From: Pterobdella sp. o SKG-2022
Lineage: Eukaryota; Annelida; Clitellata; Hirudinida; Piscicolidae
Reading direction: 5' to 3'
DNA: 64,000 nt
Assembly (NCBI GenBank): GCA_964035795.1
Contig: OZ038322.1
Coordinates: forward strand, 1,213,281-1,277,280
The translations under genes and the position numbers were made by a program. The notes below the pieces were generated by a model that did no database searches, was not told where the DNA came from, and was given only the letters and a program-made list of their open reading frames with translations. Within the stretch, counting starts at the first letter, position 1. Each line of letters begins with the position of its first letter. Below, piece by piece: positions 41,183 through 54,395 of the stretch.

Positions 41183-41815
41183 TGGCGCCAATCGAAGGTG
41201 GTCTGTCGAAGTTATAAGGGCGACTCGAAAGGCGATTTTTATACTTAAAAACTACATAGTTTAGTTTAAAAGGTCATAATATTATTATTTAAAATAATTT
41301 CGCAATTTTATTTCAAACTTTGATAACTTAGTACAAAACATACAAGAACGACTTCTTTTGGGATGATTTCGGATTTTTTGCTTTACATAGAAAGAAGATA
41401 AATTGTGAACATCAACAATTTTATCTTATGCAACAACAAAAATTACAAAGATAAACACTTAATGGTTTTTTGGGGGTAGTAAAGGCTGGCATTTCTTGGA
41501 TGAAAATTCTATAAAAGATAAAAAAGAATATTATCATTTAATTAATATCAAAGAATGTAACAATAAAGAAAAAGATGAGCAATTTCTGGTTTCAATTGGG
41601 ATGATGTGGAAGTCCCATTGAAGAAAAAAGATAAAGACAATGAAGTTGTTCAAATTTTGTCTAAAATTAACATTTTATTGCTCAAAATATTTTATTTGGA
41701 GTTTCATCTATATATTTTTTTTTGTTTATCATCATAGATTTGATCAAGAATAATACATTCATAAAATCAACTCAGTTTTATAAATGTCATTTATATAAGT
41801 ATTATTATGGCTGTA
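41183..41815 (-). repeat. Right arm of a 630-bp inverted repeat pair
   Basis: Reverse complement of 33185-33818. The plus strand here has short coding-like frames, for example KNDFFWDDFGFFALHRKK and FNWDDVEVPLKKKDKDNE, each ended by stops. Confidence 0.85.
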
Positions 41816-41949
41816 ATCATATCGTATACTCATAATTGATTTGATTGGATAAACGCAAACATTTCTCACTACCTTTTTACCAAAAGTAATTACTACTACT
41901 TCATAGTCTATCTGATATTCTATTTATTTCAACATCATTTCTACATAAA

Positions 41950-42330
41950 TTTTCTCTAACTTGATTTTCCACCATCTTTATTACCAGATTACCATAATTT
42001 GAACCTTATACCTGAGCTACCTACAAACTTTGAACCCATACCTCTCCACCTCACTTCTCGGATACAGTAAATACCAACCTTTCTTCTCAACAACCCTTCA
42101 CATAACTCCATACTCTTCCCATTTAATGATCCAAAATTGAAGCTAATAAAAGAAAAAGACCTCTCGAAAGAACAAAAAGCAGAAAAAAAAGCCCAGGCAT
42201 TTTTAGCACTTTTTGACCATTCAAAAGACTGAGAGACATTGCACTTTTGTGTATAGTCATAAAAGATTTTTGGAGCTGAAGAAGTGCGCGATGGAGCATA
42301 CCCTTGCTTCCACCGCATAGCACATGTTTC
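41950..42330 (-). mobile_element. LINE 5' endonuclease fragment
   Basis: Minus strand encodes FGSLNGKSMELCEGLLRRKV, GIYCIREVRWRGMGSKFVG, GIRFKLW: start of an AP-type endonuclease of the LINE family seen at 31770-34990. Confidence 0.65.
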
Positions 42331-42789
42331 ATGACTTTAAATAACAAAAATGCAAATTTAGTTGAAAGAATTTGTTTATCTAACAACAATTTATTTTATA
42401 TCAGCAAGTAATGTTTAATATAGCGAGTAAATAGAAAAGTGAGTGTAAGTTAAGTGTTCAATCACGAATTGGTACGTCAGGGATAGAGTGATGGTATTTC
42501 ATTATTCGAACATGTGCAAAAATTAAAAAAAAAACTCACTTATTTCTATAGAATGTATCAAAATGCGTTTGGTACATTGAAGAAGTAGAAGGCAAAGGTT
42601 GGCATTGGAAGAGCTGTAGAAGCCACCTGCCTTGAAACCTATTTTATTTTTACTTAAACTTTCAAAATAATATGTTTGCGATTCTGAATAGTTCAATAAA
42701 AAGCTTATTCAAAATTGTGCAGAAATGGCTATTGGTATTACCTGGCTATTTAATTATTACATTTTAAAATATCCTTTTTACTTGATTTT

Positions 42790-45412
42790 CCGGTCTGATG
42801 CTTAAAGTGCAATTACAGAATGGTAAACTGTCAAAATAAAGCCAGAACTACTACCCAGTTTTTTAGTGGAACTCTCAATGTTCGTCGTTTAACTAGCAAG
42901 AAAAAAAGAGTATGTTTAGATGAACTTTTTGCCGACTACAACTTGGACGTACTTTGCAAGAAACAAAAACAAAAATGAGAAAAAAATACAAGAAAAAACA
43001 GCACTTTACACTTACTCTCTACCAGCACACATCACTACGGTCTGGGATTTGCAGAAAGTAAGAAATGGACTAATCTCACCACGCACAACATTTCGGACAG
43101 AGTTGCAGTACTGGAAGGCAATCTCAAAGGTGCACATTTCAAAATACTAAACTGTTATGGACCAACACAAATCCTCTCAAATAAAAAACAAGAAATCTAT
43201 GGAGATTTTCTTGAAGAACTCCAGGCAAATATAAAAACAAAATCAAACCAAACACTTATATTACAAGGAGACTTCAATGCAAAAATAGGCAGAAGCTCAA
43301 TCAAGTCTACACATAAAGGCCATTTTTCAAGAGGGTGTGAAATAAAAATGGCAGCTTGTTAAATGAATTTTTGGCAATCAACAATTTAACTGCCACCAAC
43401 ACACTCTTCAAACATCCTGCCAGACACCTAACCGCATGGCAAAGAAAACTGAATAACAAAATGGTTTTTAACACAATAGACTGCATCATCACTCAACATA
43501 AAATCATCAGCTACATCAAAAACTCCAGAAGCTGCTCTGGTATAAAACTATCAACAGATCACAGGCTTGTCAAAGTGATACTGCAAAAACCAGAACCCCA
43601 CCAACTTTAGAAAAAACCTAAACAACAAAATACAAAACTCACTTATCAACAGACCAATAACAAAAACTCCTCAAATATGATATCAACCAATTTCAAAAAT
43701 AATGAAGATTTTCAAAAAATAATATATAAATCTTCCCTGAAATGTTTCAAAAAACAAAGCAACAAACTAAAATAAAAGACCCAGAAATAAACAAACTTAA
43801 GAACAAAATCAATAAAAGCAGAAACATTTTGAAAAATTGTAAAATAAATCAAACCACAAAAATAAACTTAAACAAAGAAAAACACATACAAAAACAAATT
43901 AACAAAAAATGCTTGGTTCACAAATCCTCAATAACAGAAGAACAATTGAAAGAAATAGAAAATTCAAACTACAATCAAAGAATGCATAAAGTAATAAAAC
44001 AACTAAACATCAAACATAAAACTCCACCATCTCTCTACACCAACTTTCAACTCTTTTCATACTATAAAGAAAAATTCAACAAGTCTACAACAGCAATACA
44101 ACAAAAACAAGAAAGCCAAACACATATCAATGTCAAAATAATCAATAGTGAAGTCAACTCTGCCATAAAATCACTCAAAAACAATAGATCACCAGGCTTT
44201 GGCAATATCACTCATCACTCTAAATAGACTAAGACCAACAATAGAAAGCTACCTATCACCCAGCCAAGCTGCCTATAGGAAAGGTAGATCCATAGAAAAC
44301 ATTATATGGACACTCAAACTAGAAATAGCAAGCACATTAAGCACCAATAAAAAAATCACAATCCAAGGTATAGACTTATCTTCAGCCTTTGACTCGGTCA
44401 ACAGAGTAAAAATGATGGAGATATTGAATACAATGTGCTCCGAGGAAGATATGAAGTTGATACCTTTTCTACTCAATGACACCAGTCTGAGAGTGAGAAC
44501 CAAAAAAGTAGGACCCACTTTTGACACCAATATTGGCATTCCTCGAAGAGATGGTCTCAGTCCAATACTCATCACCACATACCTAGAAGCAGCGTTGAGA
44601 GAAGTCAGAAATAATGTCTCTGCCCAAGACATTGCATATGCTGATGATGTTGATATCATTAGCAAAGACGGCGACAACCTAAATATAGTGGAGAAAATAT
44701 TAGAAAAGTGGAACCTAAAAATGAATCCCACAAAACGGAAACTCTCAAAATCGGATCAGACAACGAGTGGAAAAATGCGAAAAAACTGGGCATGCTACTA
44801 CATAAAAAACAAGAGTGGAAAAGGCAAAAGCAGCTAACAATAAAGGCAATGCTCAAGCTAAGAAAAATATGGAACTCGAGCATAACAAGAAACAAAAAGT
44901 TAAGGATCTACAAAGCCTACGTTCAAAGCATCATGCTTTTTGGTTGTAGCACGCGAGCAATGGACAAGGGGATGGTTAGATCGGTAGACAGTTTTAACCG
45001 AAAAATGGTGCGGTATGTATGTGGGGTTTACTGGCCAAACTGCATGAAAACAGAAACCGTGAATGCCCTGATTGAACCAGCCTCTCAAATCGTGACAAGG
45101 CGAAGCTGGCAAATGTTAGGCCATATTCTGCGCATGGATGATCTGGTTCCAGCTAAACAATCCACCATCAATTGCCTTAAAAAAAAAAAAAAAAAGCGTG
45201 GAAGACCTAGCACCAGTCTTCTCACAGCGCTCAAAAACGATCCAAAAGGCTTCAAACTAAACATAGATCAAGCAGTTGAACTGGCGCAAGACAGGAACCT
45301 ATGGAAGCTGGAAGGAAGCCGTACACCGGCGAACGAAGATCTTTGAAAATATTTGAACACTCAATTTTATCTCCGTTTTTGTCTCTTCGTAACCCTTAAT
45401 AAATAAATAATT
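42790..45412 (+). mobile_element. Nearly full-length non-LTR retrotransposon, frameshifted
   Basis: Single-ORF LINE with AP endonuclease then reverse transcriptase. Endonuclease: GTLNVRRLTSKKKR at the start, QGDFNAKIG, STDHRLVKVIL. Linker rich in Lys/Asn. Reverse transcriptase: SLNRL-type start near 44199, SQAAYRKGRSIENI, QGIDLSSAFDSV, GLSPILITTY, IAYADDVDII (the YADD active site intact). C-terminal part: RIYKAYVQSIMLFGCSTRA, QMLGHILRMDD, KRGRPSTSL. Frame breaks near 43345, 43700, 44215 and 44735; a 15-A run at about 45181 is in frame. It ends with a TAATAAATAAATAA tail. Too broken to move by itself. Confidence 0.88.
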
Positions 45413-47131
45413 TTTACTTGATTTTCGACCTGATAACTAACCGACCCTACTAACCTACATGTTTCTAAAAACTGTTTCGAAACAATGATAAAATGAAAAC
45501 ACTTAATCTCATAATGGTCATGGGCAGTTTGCCACCACACCATCATGCCATCCGGGTCAGTGAGGTCTCAATATATTTCAAACTGTCCAAATTCTGTTAT
45601 CTCAATGGGTTTTAACTTTCCAGAAACCCAATTTTTAAATCTTCATTTCAAATTTATTGAATCATAAGTAATTTCTAAAATCACGAACAGCAATTTCATA
45701 TATTAAACTGGGTCTGAATCTCAAATATGCCTGCCTGTTGTAGTCATAACACATTATCAATACTTCTTAGGGGGTTCTCAATTTTTCATTACCAAAAGGT
45801 TTTGAAAAATCTTGCAAGTATGACGTGAAGTTATTATTTTGAACAAATCTTCCAGAAAACAAATGTTCCATAATCATGTTCGGTTGAATAAACTTTTTAT
45901 TTGATTGAATCTGGTGGTGAAAACTTGTTTTCAAAATGAAAATTTTAAGATGTTTCTCTAATTTTAAGACTTTCAATAATTATCATATATGGAAAAATCA
46001 AAAAGTAGAAGTTGAAATATAACTTGATACATTTCAAAAAACATCAAATGCAAGAAATTTTTTAATACATTTATTGAGAATCAAAAGCTAGAATTTTCGA
46101 TAAATAGCCTTATCATAGGCTCACATAAAAAAATTCAATTTTATATTTTTTTAAAAAATGCGAAAAAAAAAGCTTTTTGATACTTTTAGTACCATCATCA
46201 TGACCATCAATAACATTGGAATTCACTTCACTTGAAGATGCAAGTAACATCAATAGCCATCTGCCCGAGAGTGTAGCAAGTTTTCGGCCATCCAGTTTAT
46301 AAAATCCCTCAAGATCAGGAAGCTTCTCAGACCTCATCATAAGAGGCCTATTTGTGGTCGTTTTTATGAGCTCACTTTTCTGCATTCAAAGTCAAAGTAG
46401 ATAAATATCTATAAATTGATGTTTTAAACAAGCGATTGTTCTTGAAGCTAATGAAATTACGAATAAATTTGAAAAAGCAACGATTAATCAGGCGAATACT
46501 TTTAATGTAAAAAATGGCACATTCACAAAAAAAAAACCAATATAATTACAAGAGTTTCTAATCTTTATTGAAAAATTAGAAATTTGATTCGAAAAAACAC
46601 TGATTTTCAAGTTTTTAGTGATCGAGAAAAGTCAGAAAAAAAATTGCCAACAAAAATTTAAATGGTTGCAATAAGAAAAAAGGCAATTACAACAAAAACA
46701 AAAAAACGAGAATGGTTACATTAAGCTTGATTTTACGCTTATAATGGGGTTTGACTCGAGCTTTGATGGGCTTTCATAATTACTCCGATGATGCTTCACA
46801 TCTACGCTTAAGTCTTATTTCATTCCGTAGAGGTCGAAGATGGACCTTCTGTCATTGAAGCTCCTAAACCTTTAAAGGAAGAAGAGAAGGAGTAAGAAAA
46901 AGAGGTGGAGAAAAAATAAAATATGGAAGAAGAGGAAGAGAAAAAGAATGTAAGGATAAGGCAGGCTGGTGCGCAACAGTGAAAATTTACCACTGTTGAA
47001 TAGCCAAAGACAGGTTTTGTGTGGGCTGCGAGAAACACGAGACTACGGATGCAAGAATGTGCACACGTGCAAAAATTATGAAAGAAATTTATAATATTCA
47101 ACGCGAATGAAACCTAACTTAAGCACTGGAT
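45413..47131. other. Intergenic, one weak exon candidate
   Basis: On the minus strand 46385-46150 is an open frame (KLPDLEGFYKLDGRKLAT, LSGRWLLMLLASSSE) preceded by GAATGCAG; it could be an exon remnant, but I recognise nothing in it. Otherwise AT-rich. Confidence 0.4.
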
Positions 47132-47269
47132 AGATTGCAAACTTAGAGACAGGCATTCGAAATGCCTAGAAAAAGCCAAAATCGAACACTACTGCGAGAA
47201 TAAAAATATCCAGAAAACGTGCTGTCTCAGTTGCAAAAATGATGCTTCAGTTTCGAACCGTTTGAAATA
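47132..47269 (+). pseudogene. PLAC/ShK-like cysteine-rich exon fragment
   Basis: After the acceptor-like GGATAG, the plus strand reads CKLRDRHSKCLEKAK, IEHYCENKNIQKTCCLSCKN, then stops at about 47269. Cysteine pattern C-x8-C-x9-C-x8-CC-x2-C resembles the PLAC/ShK module at the C-terminus of ADAM/ADAMTS proteins such as the one encoded on the other strand at 48098-50897. No companion exons were found on this strand, so it may be the relic of a second copy. Confidence 0.35.
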
Positions 47270-47603
47270 GTTTTGCGTCGTTTCTAATAAATTTTTTTTT
47301 TGAACAATTGATGACAGTTACTTTCCTATTCTTACTATTCACTTTTTATTATGCACTATTTCATTGTATATGAATATATTTGAATTCAATTTGGAAACAA
47401 TTTGTTTGAAATCATAAAGTGACTTTTTTGTTCATCGTCCTCCAAATCACCATTCCATAAAGATAACTCAAATATCTCAACTGTTAATACGTACACATAA
47501 CCTCATACAACAAAGACAGCCAACATTGTTATGACTGACACATTTCGAGTCAATAAATAGTTTTCAAAAATAATTTTTTGTCGTAGTTTGATTCAAACTG
47601 AAT

Positions 47604-47765
47604 GTAATGAAGTATTTATGAAGCGCTTTTCCTTATAGATCAAAACGCCTGCTACAAATTTAATGTAGCGAAAACACACTGTGCTAATTGTCGGCTCACG
47701 CGGGATCGAACCCGGTAGCTTTAGATAATTAGTCTAATGCTCCACTTTTGAGCTACACGGCCGAC
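47604..47765 (-). mobile_element. tRNA-derived SINE, copy 6 (reference copy)
   Basis: Read on the minus strand: GTCGGCCGTGTAGCTCA (A-box side), anticodon arm TTAGA-CTAATTA-TCTAA whose loop gives anticodon AAT (Ile-like), B box GGGTTCGATCCCG, then a body with GCTACATTAAATTTGTAGC and the 3' end GCGCTTCATAAATAC. The tRNA-like head makes it a pol III SINE; eight copies or pieces occur in this window. Confidence 0.85.
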
Positions 47766-48097
47766 AAGTGATGCTAAATTTAGTTAAAACGGTTCATACA
47801 AATAAAAAGTGATTATAAATAATTTTTCTTAATGGATGAAGTTTGAGCAGTTTCAAGTAAGGTTCAAACTGAAACAAGTTAAAAGCTCAATTTTTTTGAG
47901 ATGTGATTTGAGACAGTGTCACATTATGTGGCTTATGGATTAACATTTGAGTTTCAAAAAAATTATTATTTTAACTTGGAGTTTTAATTTTTACGTTTTT
48001 TATTAAAAATCTCAAAATCAAAACATTTAATTTTGCAAAAATTTTTTAGAAATTCGAAGAGAAGCATTTATGTGACTGTCTTCCATAATTTTTATAC

Positions 48098-50897
48098 TTA
48101 GTTCTTGTTCTTGCATTTCTCACAGCAGTTTTTTTTGAATTCTTCACGATCACACATATCGATAGAAACCTCCTTCAACACCTTCACTAACTCTTTGCTC
48201 ACTCTTTCGCTGGAAAGATCCAAAACTTCAGTGGTCAGCAGAGTTTTGTTGCATGTCCATATTTCGTTTCCTAATCTGAAATATTCAAATTCATGAATAA
48301 AATAACACTCAAGAATCAAATTTTATAGATTCACACAAAAGTAAACAACATCATACCTACCTGAAACCTTCTTTGGCATCTCCGTATCTGCATTCTTCTT
48401 TGCCTGGAAAAGCGAGGTCACTCTCGACGCACCTGCCACCCACGCACCACTTTCGGTGACCACATGATGTACCCTCGTATGCTCTTGTCAATGGTTTACT
48501 TACACAACCCATTATCTCGTCATGGTAGCAGAATAACTTGTGGCATATGTTTTCACTGGCTGAAACCTGCATCAGTTCATCAACATTACACGTTTCATAG
48601 CATTAAAAATACTCTAAAAAAATTATTTACGCATAAGAAGGACTTGGCACCCAAGCGTGTCGTGCACTGATTTTGAGCAGACCATCGGACTCCCGGTCTT
48701 TGTAGATTCCCCTGCACTCTCCTTAATGCAGCACTGGCCGAGGTTTGCACCAAACAGTTTTTCTTGGTTCTGCTCAAAACACATGGGGTTTGTTGATCAT
48801 TCCATTTTCATCTCATTAAATATTTTAAAAGTGAAACATCTTCACAAACATAACAGATATTACAAAATGACTTACCCTTCAAGTTCACGGACATAATTAC
48901 TGAAAGCCTTTATGGAGCAGTTTGACCACACGTTTGAGCCCAAAGATTCGTAAGGCATCTGTCCAACCCACGGGTTCATCAACAGATCACTCTGAAATAA
49001 CGGTTTCAATGGAAAAATGAAAAAAAGTTTCATTAATCATGAACTGAAACTTACTTTCAAACATCCGTCTTTTTTTTCGTCATGCCTCACACCCATTCTT
49101 TAAAAGTATTTTCAAAAAGTTAAAATTTATTCACGTTCAATAAAAATAAATTTCAACAAATTGGGAGACTTACGCATGCGCGATTTCATGGGCGGTGATC
49201 AAGGAGTCGATGGTGATGCCTGCCATGGTCACGAAAACCAGACCACCTCTGCACACTGAGTTCATCATGGCTACTCCACTCACAGTTTCAGAAAAGTGCC
49301 TTCAACATTTTGGTGGTGGTAAAGTTTTAAAAAGAAGTTTATATAAAAGAATAATTGAAATAATGTGTTAATATTTCTACCCTGTAAAAACTGTGATGAG
49401 ATCATTTTTCGGAAAATTTCGTTCTTTCTTCTTAGCCCAGTTTTTTACTCTTTTAAAAGAATCGAAAAAATCGAATCTTTTCGAAGTTGTGGTGAAGGGT
49501 GATTGCTTCGATGACTGTGGGTATAATACAAAGTTATCACATACGATGGGAAAACCTGCCAACACTTACAGTATGTATGTTTACCCCCAGAACTGAAACT
49601 CTGAATTTGTGGTCCGGGTTGGCCATGTTGATGTAGATGTTGTCCACCTTGAATGCATGACACAATGGAGATTATTAGAAGGTTTAGTTTTTTTTTTTAT
49701 TTAAAAAAACACTTATCTCAACAACTTGAAATATTATATTTTTGAATAATTGATTTAATTTATTTTTTGGATATTTGATATGAAATAAATTATATTTCGA
49801 AAAACTTGATTGGTACCGTTTGCATGACATTGTCGATGTAGAATCTAATGCTTTCAAGAGCTTTTGTGGAGTTGTTGTTGGAAACCAAGAGATGCCTGGT
49901 GGTTTTGAGTGTAACTTAAGCAGATTTTATCATGACTTATGGAGCATTTAAACCAAATATTCAATTTTTATAAAATGAAAATGACTCAAAACTGAATTTG
50001 TTTAAATACATTTTACAATTTTTCTGTAAAAGTCTTACTTTTGGTAGGCAACGTAGTCAACAACCACATATGTCTCAATAGTGTTCACTTCTTCTTTTGT
50101 CGCTCCCTTTTCTTCTTCATCTTCTTCATCTTTTTGCATTTCTTTTTCCTCTGTCTCTCTTCTCACTCTCTCTAACACAACATTATGGTCTTCCTCCCAC
50201 ATATCATTTGTCACTTAGAGAGGATGGCACCACGTTTAAATGTGTCTTAAACTATTACGTTACTTTCTTGTGTTTAGAATACATGTACGTCAATAGGAAA
50301 ATATTTTTAGCCCTTTTCTTCAGATCAACTCATGTGTTTTGTATAATCTTAATATCGACCACATATTTCTCTTCATTTTTTCATCAACTTCTCTCATCAC
50401 ATGGCCACCATATATTATTTTGCGTGGTATTTGTTGAACACCCATACCTCAAAAACTGAACTAACGTTGATTGAAAAAAACAAAAGTTTGAAGATCTTTT
50501 GAAGGCTTCCAGCTGTTATTTGCTATTTTCTCTTCTAAAATCGCTAATAACGACCTTTTTTCAGTTTTCTATCTATTAATTTTTGGAGTCAATTTTTCTC
50601 CGTATATGCTACTTTATTTACAAAATAAAATAATTTTTAATGAGCCTGTTTTTTATTGGGCTTCTCCACATCTACTCATCAGACTTGTTTCAAGTCTTAA
50701 CAGAAGATAAATCTCGCCCTCAATCACTCAGTCTTATCGACTACACTAAACTGGAAGTCTTTTATATACAATATTTATTTAAAGATTTGTTCAGATGAAT
50801 GCACAAGACTCACGATCAACTTCGCTCTTTATCGGGTCCCTCCAGCCCACAACGTGTTGAGACTCGCTCCCAGGAGACAACACATTACTCCAAGCCA
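48098..50897 (-). CDS. Secreted ADAM metalloprotease, MIG-17-like, 5'-partial
   Basis: Reprolysin-type zinc endopeptidase, expected outside the cell on matrix. Minus-strand exons 5' to 3': 50814-50897, 50039-50213, 49817-49895, 49570-49647, 49381-49514, 49174-49299, 49055-49097, 48876-48991, 48631-48769, 48361-48566, 48098-48275 (stop TAA). All phases match. Protease domain opens ETYVVVDYVAYQK. The zinc site HEIAHAMGVRHD is split over two exons and complete (HExxHxxGxxHD). A disintegrin-like/Cys-rich part follows (NPWVG, WSNCS, CGHRKWCVGGRCVE) and the C-terminus ends in MCDREEFKKNCCEKC, a PLAC/ShK-like module. No thrombospondin repeat is seen, as in C. elegans MIG-17. A highly charged insert (EKEMQKDEEDEEEKGATKEE) precedes the protease domain. 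Signal peptide and most of the propeptide lie upstream of 50897 and were not found. About 450 codons visible. Confidence 0.9.
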
Positions 50898-53800
50898 CTG
50901 CAAATGAACATGAATTTGAATGTGCTTCAAACGAATATATTTTTTTTTACCACCTTTCAAAAAAAGTATCAAAAAAAGAGAGGCTTTCATTATTTTCTTT
51001 AGCTTGTAGTTTTCTTTCTGGTTGTGTAGGATCTCTGCTATTTATAAGACAAGTTCAACCAACCTTTCTTTTTCATAACACTTCAAATGCACCTCAAGTT
51101 TCAATATTCTTGACTTCATGCTAGAGTTATTAGAACCACTTTTGATTTTCATGTTTTTATAAGCACTTTGATGGTAGGCCCTTCAAAACTCATGATATGT
51201 TTTGATATGAAGAGAATATACTTTGAAATTCATTGAAATTTCTTCAACAACAACTTGATTTAAGTGCTCATGGAGAATAAGCTCAAAATAGCAAAATAAA
51301 AATCAATTTTCGAAAAGAAATCGGAGAATTTTTTAAAAGTCAATAATGATGAAATAAAAGTCAATAATGATGAAATAAAAACAACAATAATAATAGTTCT
51401 ATTAAAAATTCAAATAGTGAATACTTGGAAATTCGTTCACCGGCTTTTTCAAATTTTAAACTATCTTGCAAATCTTCAAAAGCCTGAAAATTTATGTTCT
51501 CTGATACCGTGTTAAATTCATTTTTGAAAAGATAAACTGATCTTCAATTTCCTTCATAGCAGTTATCGCACCAACGTTCTATTGGAGTTTTTGAGGCATC
51601 GACTTTGCAGACTGGCAATCATTAATTCTATGGGGTTTTAAACTGACTAAACACAAACATTAATACTACCCACCCAAAGTCCTTAATATCAAGTATTTTC
51701 TATCTGCGTTCATATTTCAAAGAAACATCTCAGACTTCATAACACTAGTAACACATTTATTTTCGTAGGTTTGTTTTTCGCTTGTTCGTTCGACTAGAAT
51801 AAATCAAAATTTTTCTTGTAAAATCAGACACCTATCCGCATTCTTGAGGTAATACAATATGTTGTGGTGTGAGGAGTTTCGAATTTCAAACGATATTTTT
51901 CGTGGCTTTTTATTTATCATAGAACTTTTGGTCAAAAATATTTCAAGTACAACGGTGAAGGAGGCTAGTGATACGAAACAATCGATTGCACATCAACACA
52001 AATAATAAACAAACTTCATAGAAAAACATGGGAGAAATGGAAATTTCAAAAACATAAAATACAAGTTTGATGAGATAACAGTATATAAAAATGCTTATAT
52101 TTCTGAGCTTGCTGTTTGACAGGGACGTTTTAAAGCTTTTGGCTTTCTCCAAATTTTACTTATTGCCTAAGACTGTCATTTAAACCATTATAATTAATAC
52201 ATGTTTCAAATATAAAAAACCAATGAAAATGATTTCTTGAAGAAAATAACTATATTTTAAATATTAAAAAGCTGTATGGATATTAAATTGAATTGTCTTT
52301 ATTCAATTGAAATCAAGTGTCAAATATTTTCTTGATAAAATAAAATATAATAAACATTATATTGAATTTCTTTTAATTAGTTTGAATTATTTCTTTATAT
52401 CATTTAAATAATTAAATATAAAACTTAAATTTAAATGTTTTAAAGCAGATAAATAGACCAATATTGGCTGGGTGTCACTTTTAAGTGATAAGCAAGTCAT
52501 TGATAATCTCTTTCAAGTACCCATGAACCCCTAATGACTATATATTTATTAGTAATATTTCAACAAACAAAATAAAAGTTTATTTTTTTAATAAATTAAA
52601 ACTCATTGCTTAAGTCGTTAAAATGAAAGCTTATCTTTGTGATTAAATTCCTTCCGAGAACGTTTGCATAAAACTCGTGAGAACCAGCTGATAATTGAGT
52701 TCAAATTATATTGAGGGTGAATAAATTTTAGAAAAATACCATTTCAGCTTTAAATCTAGTGTCAGCATGAACGTTTAAGATTATCGATATCACAAGAAAT
52801 TTTTCAGATTAAATAATTTTTTTAAAATCAACTTCCAACGCAGTCAAGTTTTGTCCGTTTTGAGGTTTCTTGCAGAGAAATTAAAAGGCCACGACTGCGT
52901 AAAAAATTTGTTTTTTATAAAAATCATTTACAAAAGTTTGTCATAATTTTAATGTTTCAATATATGTGCATTTTTCCATGCAGTTATAATGTTTTACAAT
53001 ACAGTTAGAATGTTCAAATTACTGGTTTAGTCAAAGACTTCAATATGTAAGAATTCAGGCGTTTTAAAATCAACAAATTAATAAAACTTCTAAAAATTTT
53101 TTTGGGGATTAAAAGTTATGATTAGGGGTTGATAACTAAAAGCTTGAGAAGATAGGACTTGCCATACAAAATGCCACATGGGTCTGCACTCTGTCACTCT
53201 TAACCATTGTCTGCCATTTAACTTTTTTATTATTTACCACGAATAATTTCTAAAAAACTAAGTTTGAATCTCAGATTTCAAAGTGATTTCATCCAAACAT
53301 AACGATGACCTCAGCGAGTCCTCACAATTGAATTATGTGCATTTAATCTGGGTGACCGGGTCAACATCAAAGCGAGGTAATTGGCCTTATCACTCGGCAG
53401 TCTTGTGCCTCGTTGTGTTCCTACATTCGTTTCATATTTTCACTTTTCATGTTGAAATCAAAGTTTCATTTTTACTATAACTATCGATATTAACATAAGC
53501 CAAAAATGGAGGATGTTCTAAGAGGTTTTATAATGAATCTTGCTAAAAACTTGGTTTTATTCTTTTTCAATTGGATTCATGTGCCAGGTTGATTTTTTTT
53601 TCCTTGTTTAAGCATCAAAAAATTCTTAATGCAGCGTTACAACGATGTTAGTTTACGAGTAGCAAGCGATCAAAGAGGCACTGAGTGATGCTAGCCTGAT
53701 AATTCAGCCGTTATAAGCTCGTTCATTGTCCCTAATTCTTTAAACTTAAGAATTAATTTACAAACATTCAGTGTGTTTTGAGATACATAAATTGCTGAGA

Positions 53801-54395
53801 TTAACTGTTAAGTTTCTAGACTATGTTTTTGTTTTGAGCCATTCTAGATTGTTTACAAGTTTTGGGGCCATAAATGCTTCCATCAATCTTATTAGTTATA
53901 TCATTGTCCTACTGTTTATCCCTTTTTGTTTTTATAGTTTCTTTATAATGTTATAATTTTTTATTTCACCGTTTTATAGTCATTTTATTAAATGTAAAAT
54001 TATTTAATTGTTTTTAAATATTTGTTTAAATGCAAAATTAATATATTTTTGGGTTTATATTGAGATGAAAAGTGAATGTACATATTTCAGAAAGTGGAAC
54101 TTAGCCTTAACATAAATAATAGAAGTTAAAACATTAAATTTCTCATAAATAACTGCATGATTAGTTCACACGCATAAACACACACATAAACACACAGAAA
54201 AACACATAAAAACACACACCGACAAGCAAACACACACACAAACACATGTGGTTGCAACAATATGGAACATTTCTTAGGTGTTTATGTGTTCTGATGTATG
54301 CGGTATATTATCACTAGCATTAATTCTTTTGTTTCTAGTTGTTTCTTGATATTCTCGATATTAATATCATATTTATCTTCGACTATTTTAAATCT
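50898..54395. other. Gene-poor stretch, possibly 5' introns of the protease gene
   Basis: AT-rich. A 20-bp unit (AGTCAATAATGATGAAATAA) is duplicated in tandem at about 51338-51380. CA-rich repeat at 54178-54246. Propeptide and signal-peptide exons of the ADAM gene should lie upstream, but none could be proved; the block 53290-53400 is open on both strands without similarity. Confidence 0.45.

Noticed and set aside
44273..44731. 152-codon minus-strand open frame
   Set aside because: Antisense of the LINE reverse transcriptase, which carries the YADD motif on the plus strand.
47690..47765. Possible genuine tRNA-Ile(AAT) gene
   Set aside because: The acceptor stem is imperfect and the sequence continues into a conserved body shared with other copies, so it is a SINE head.
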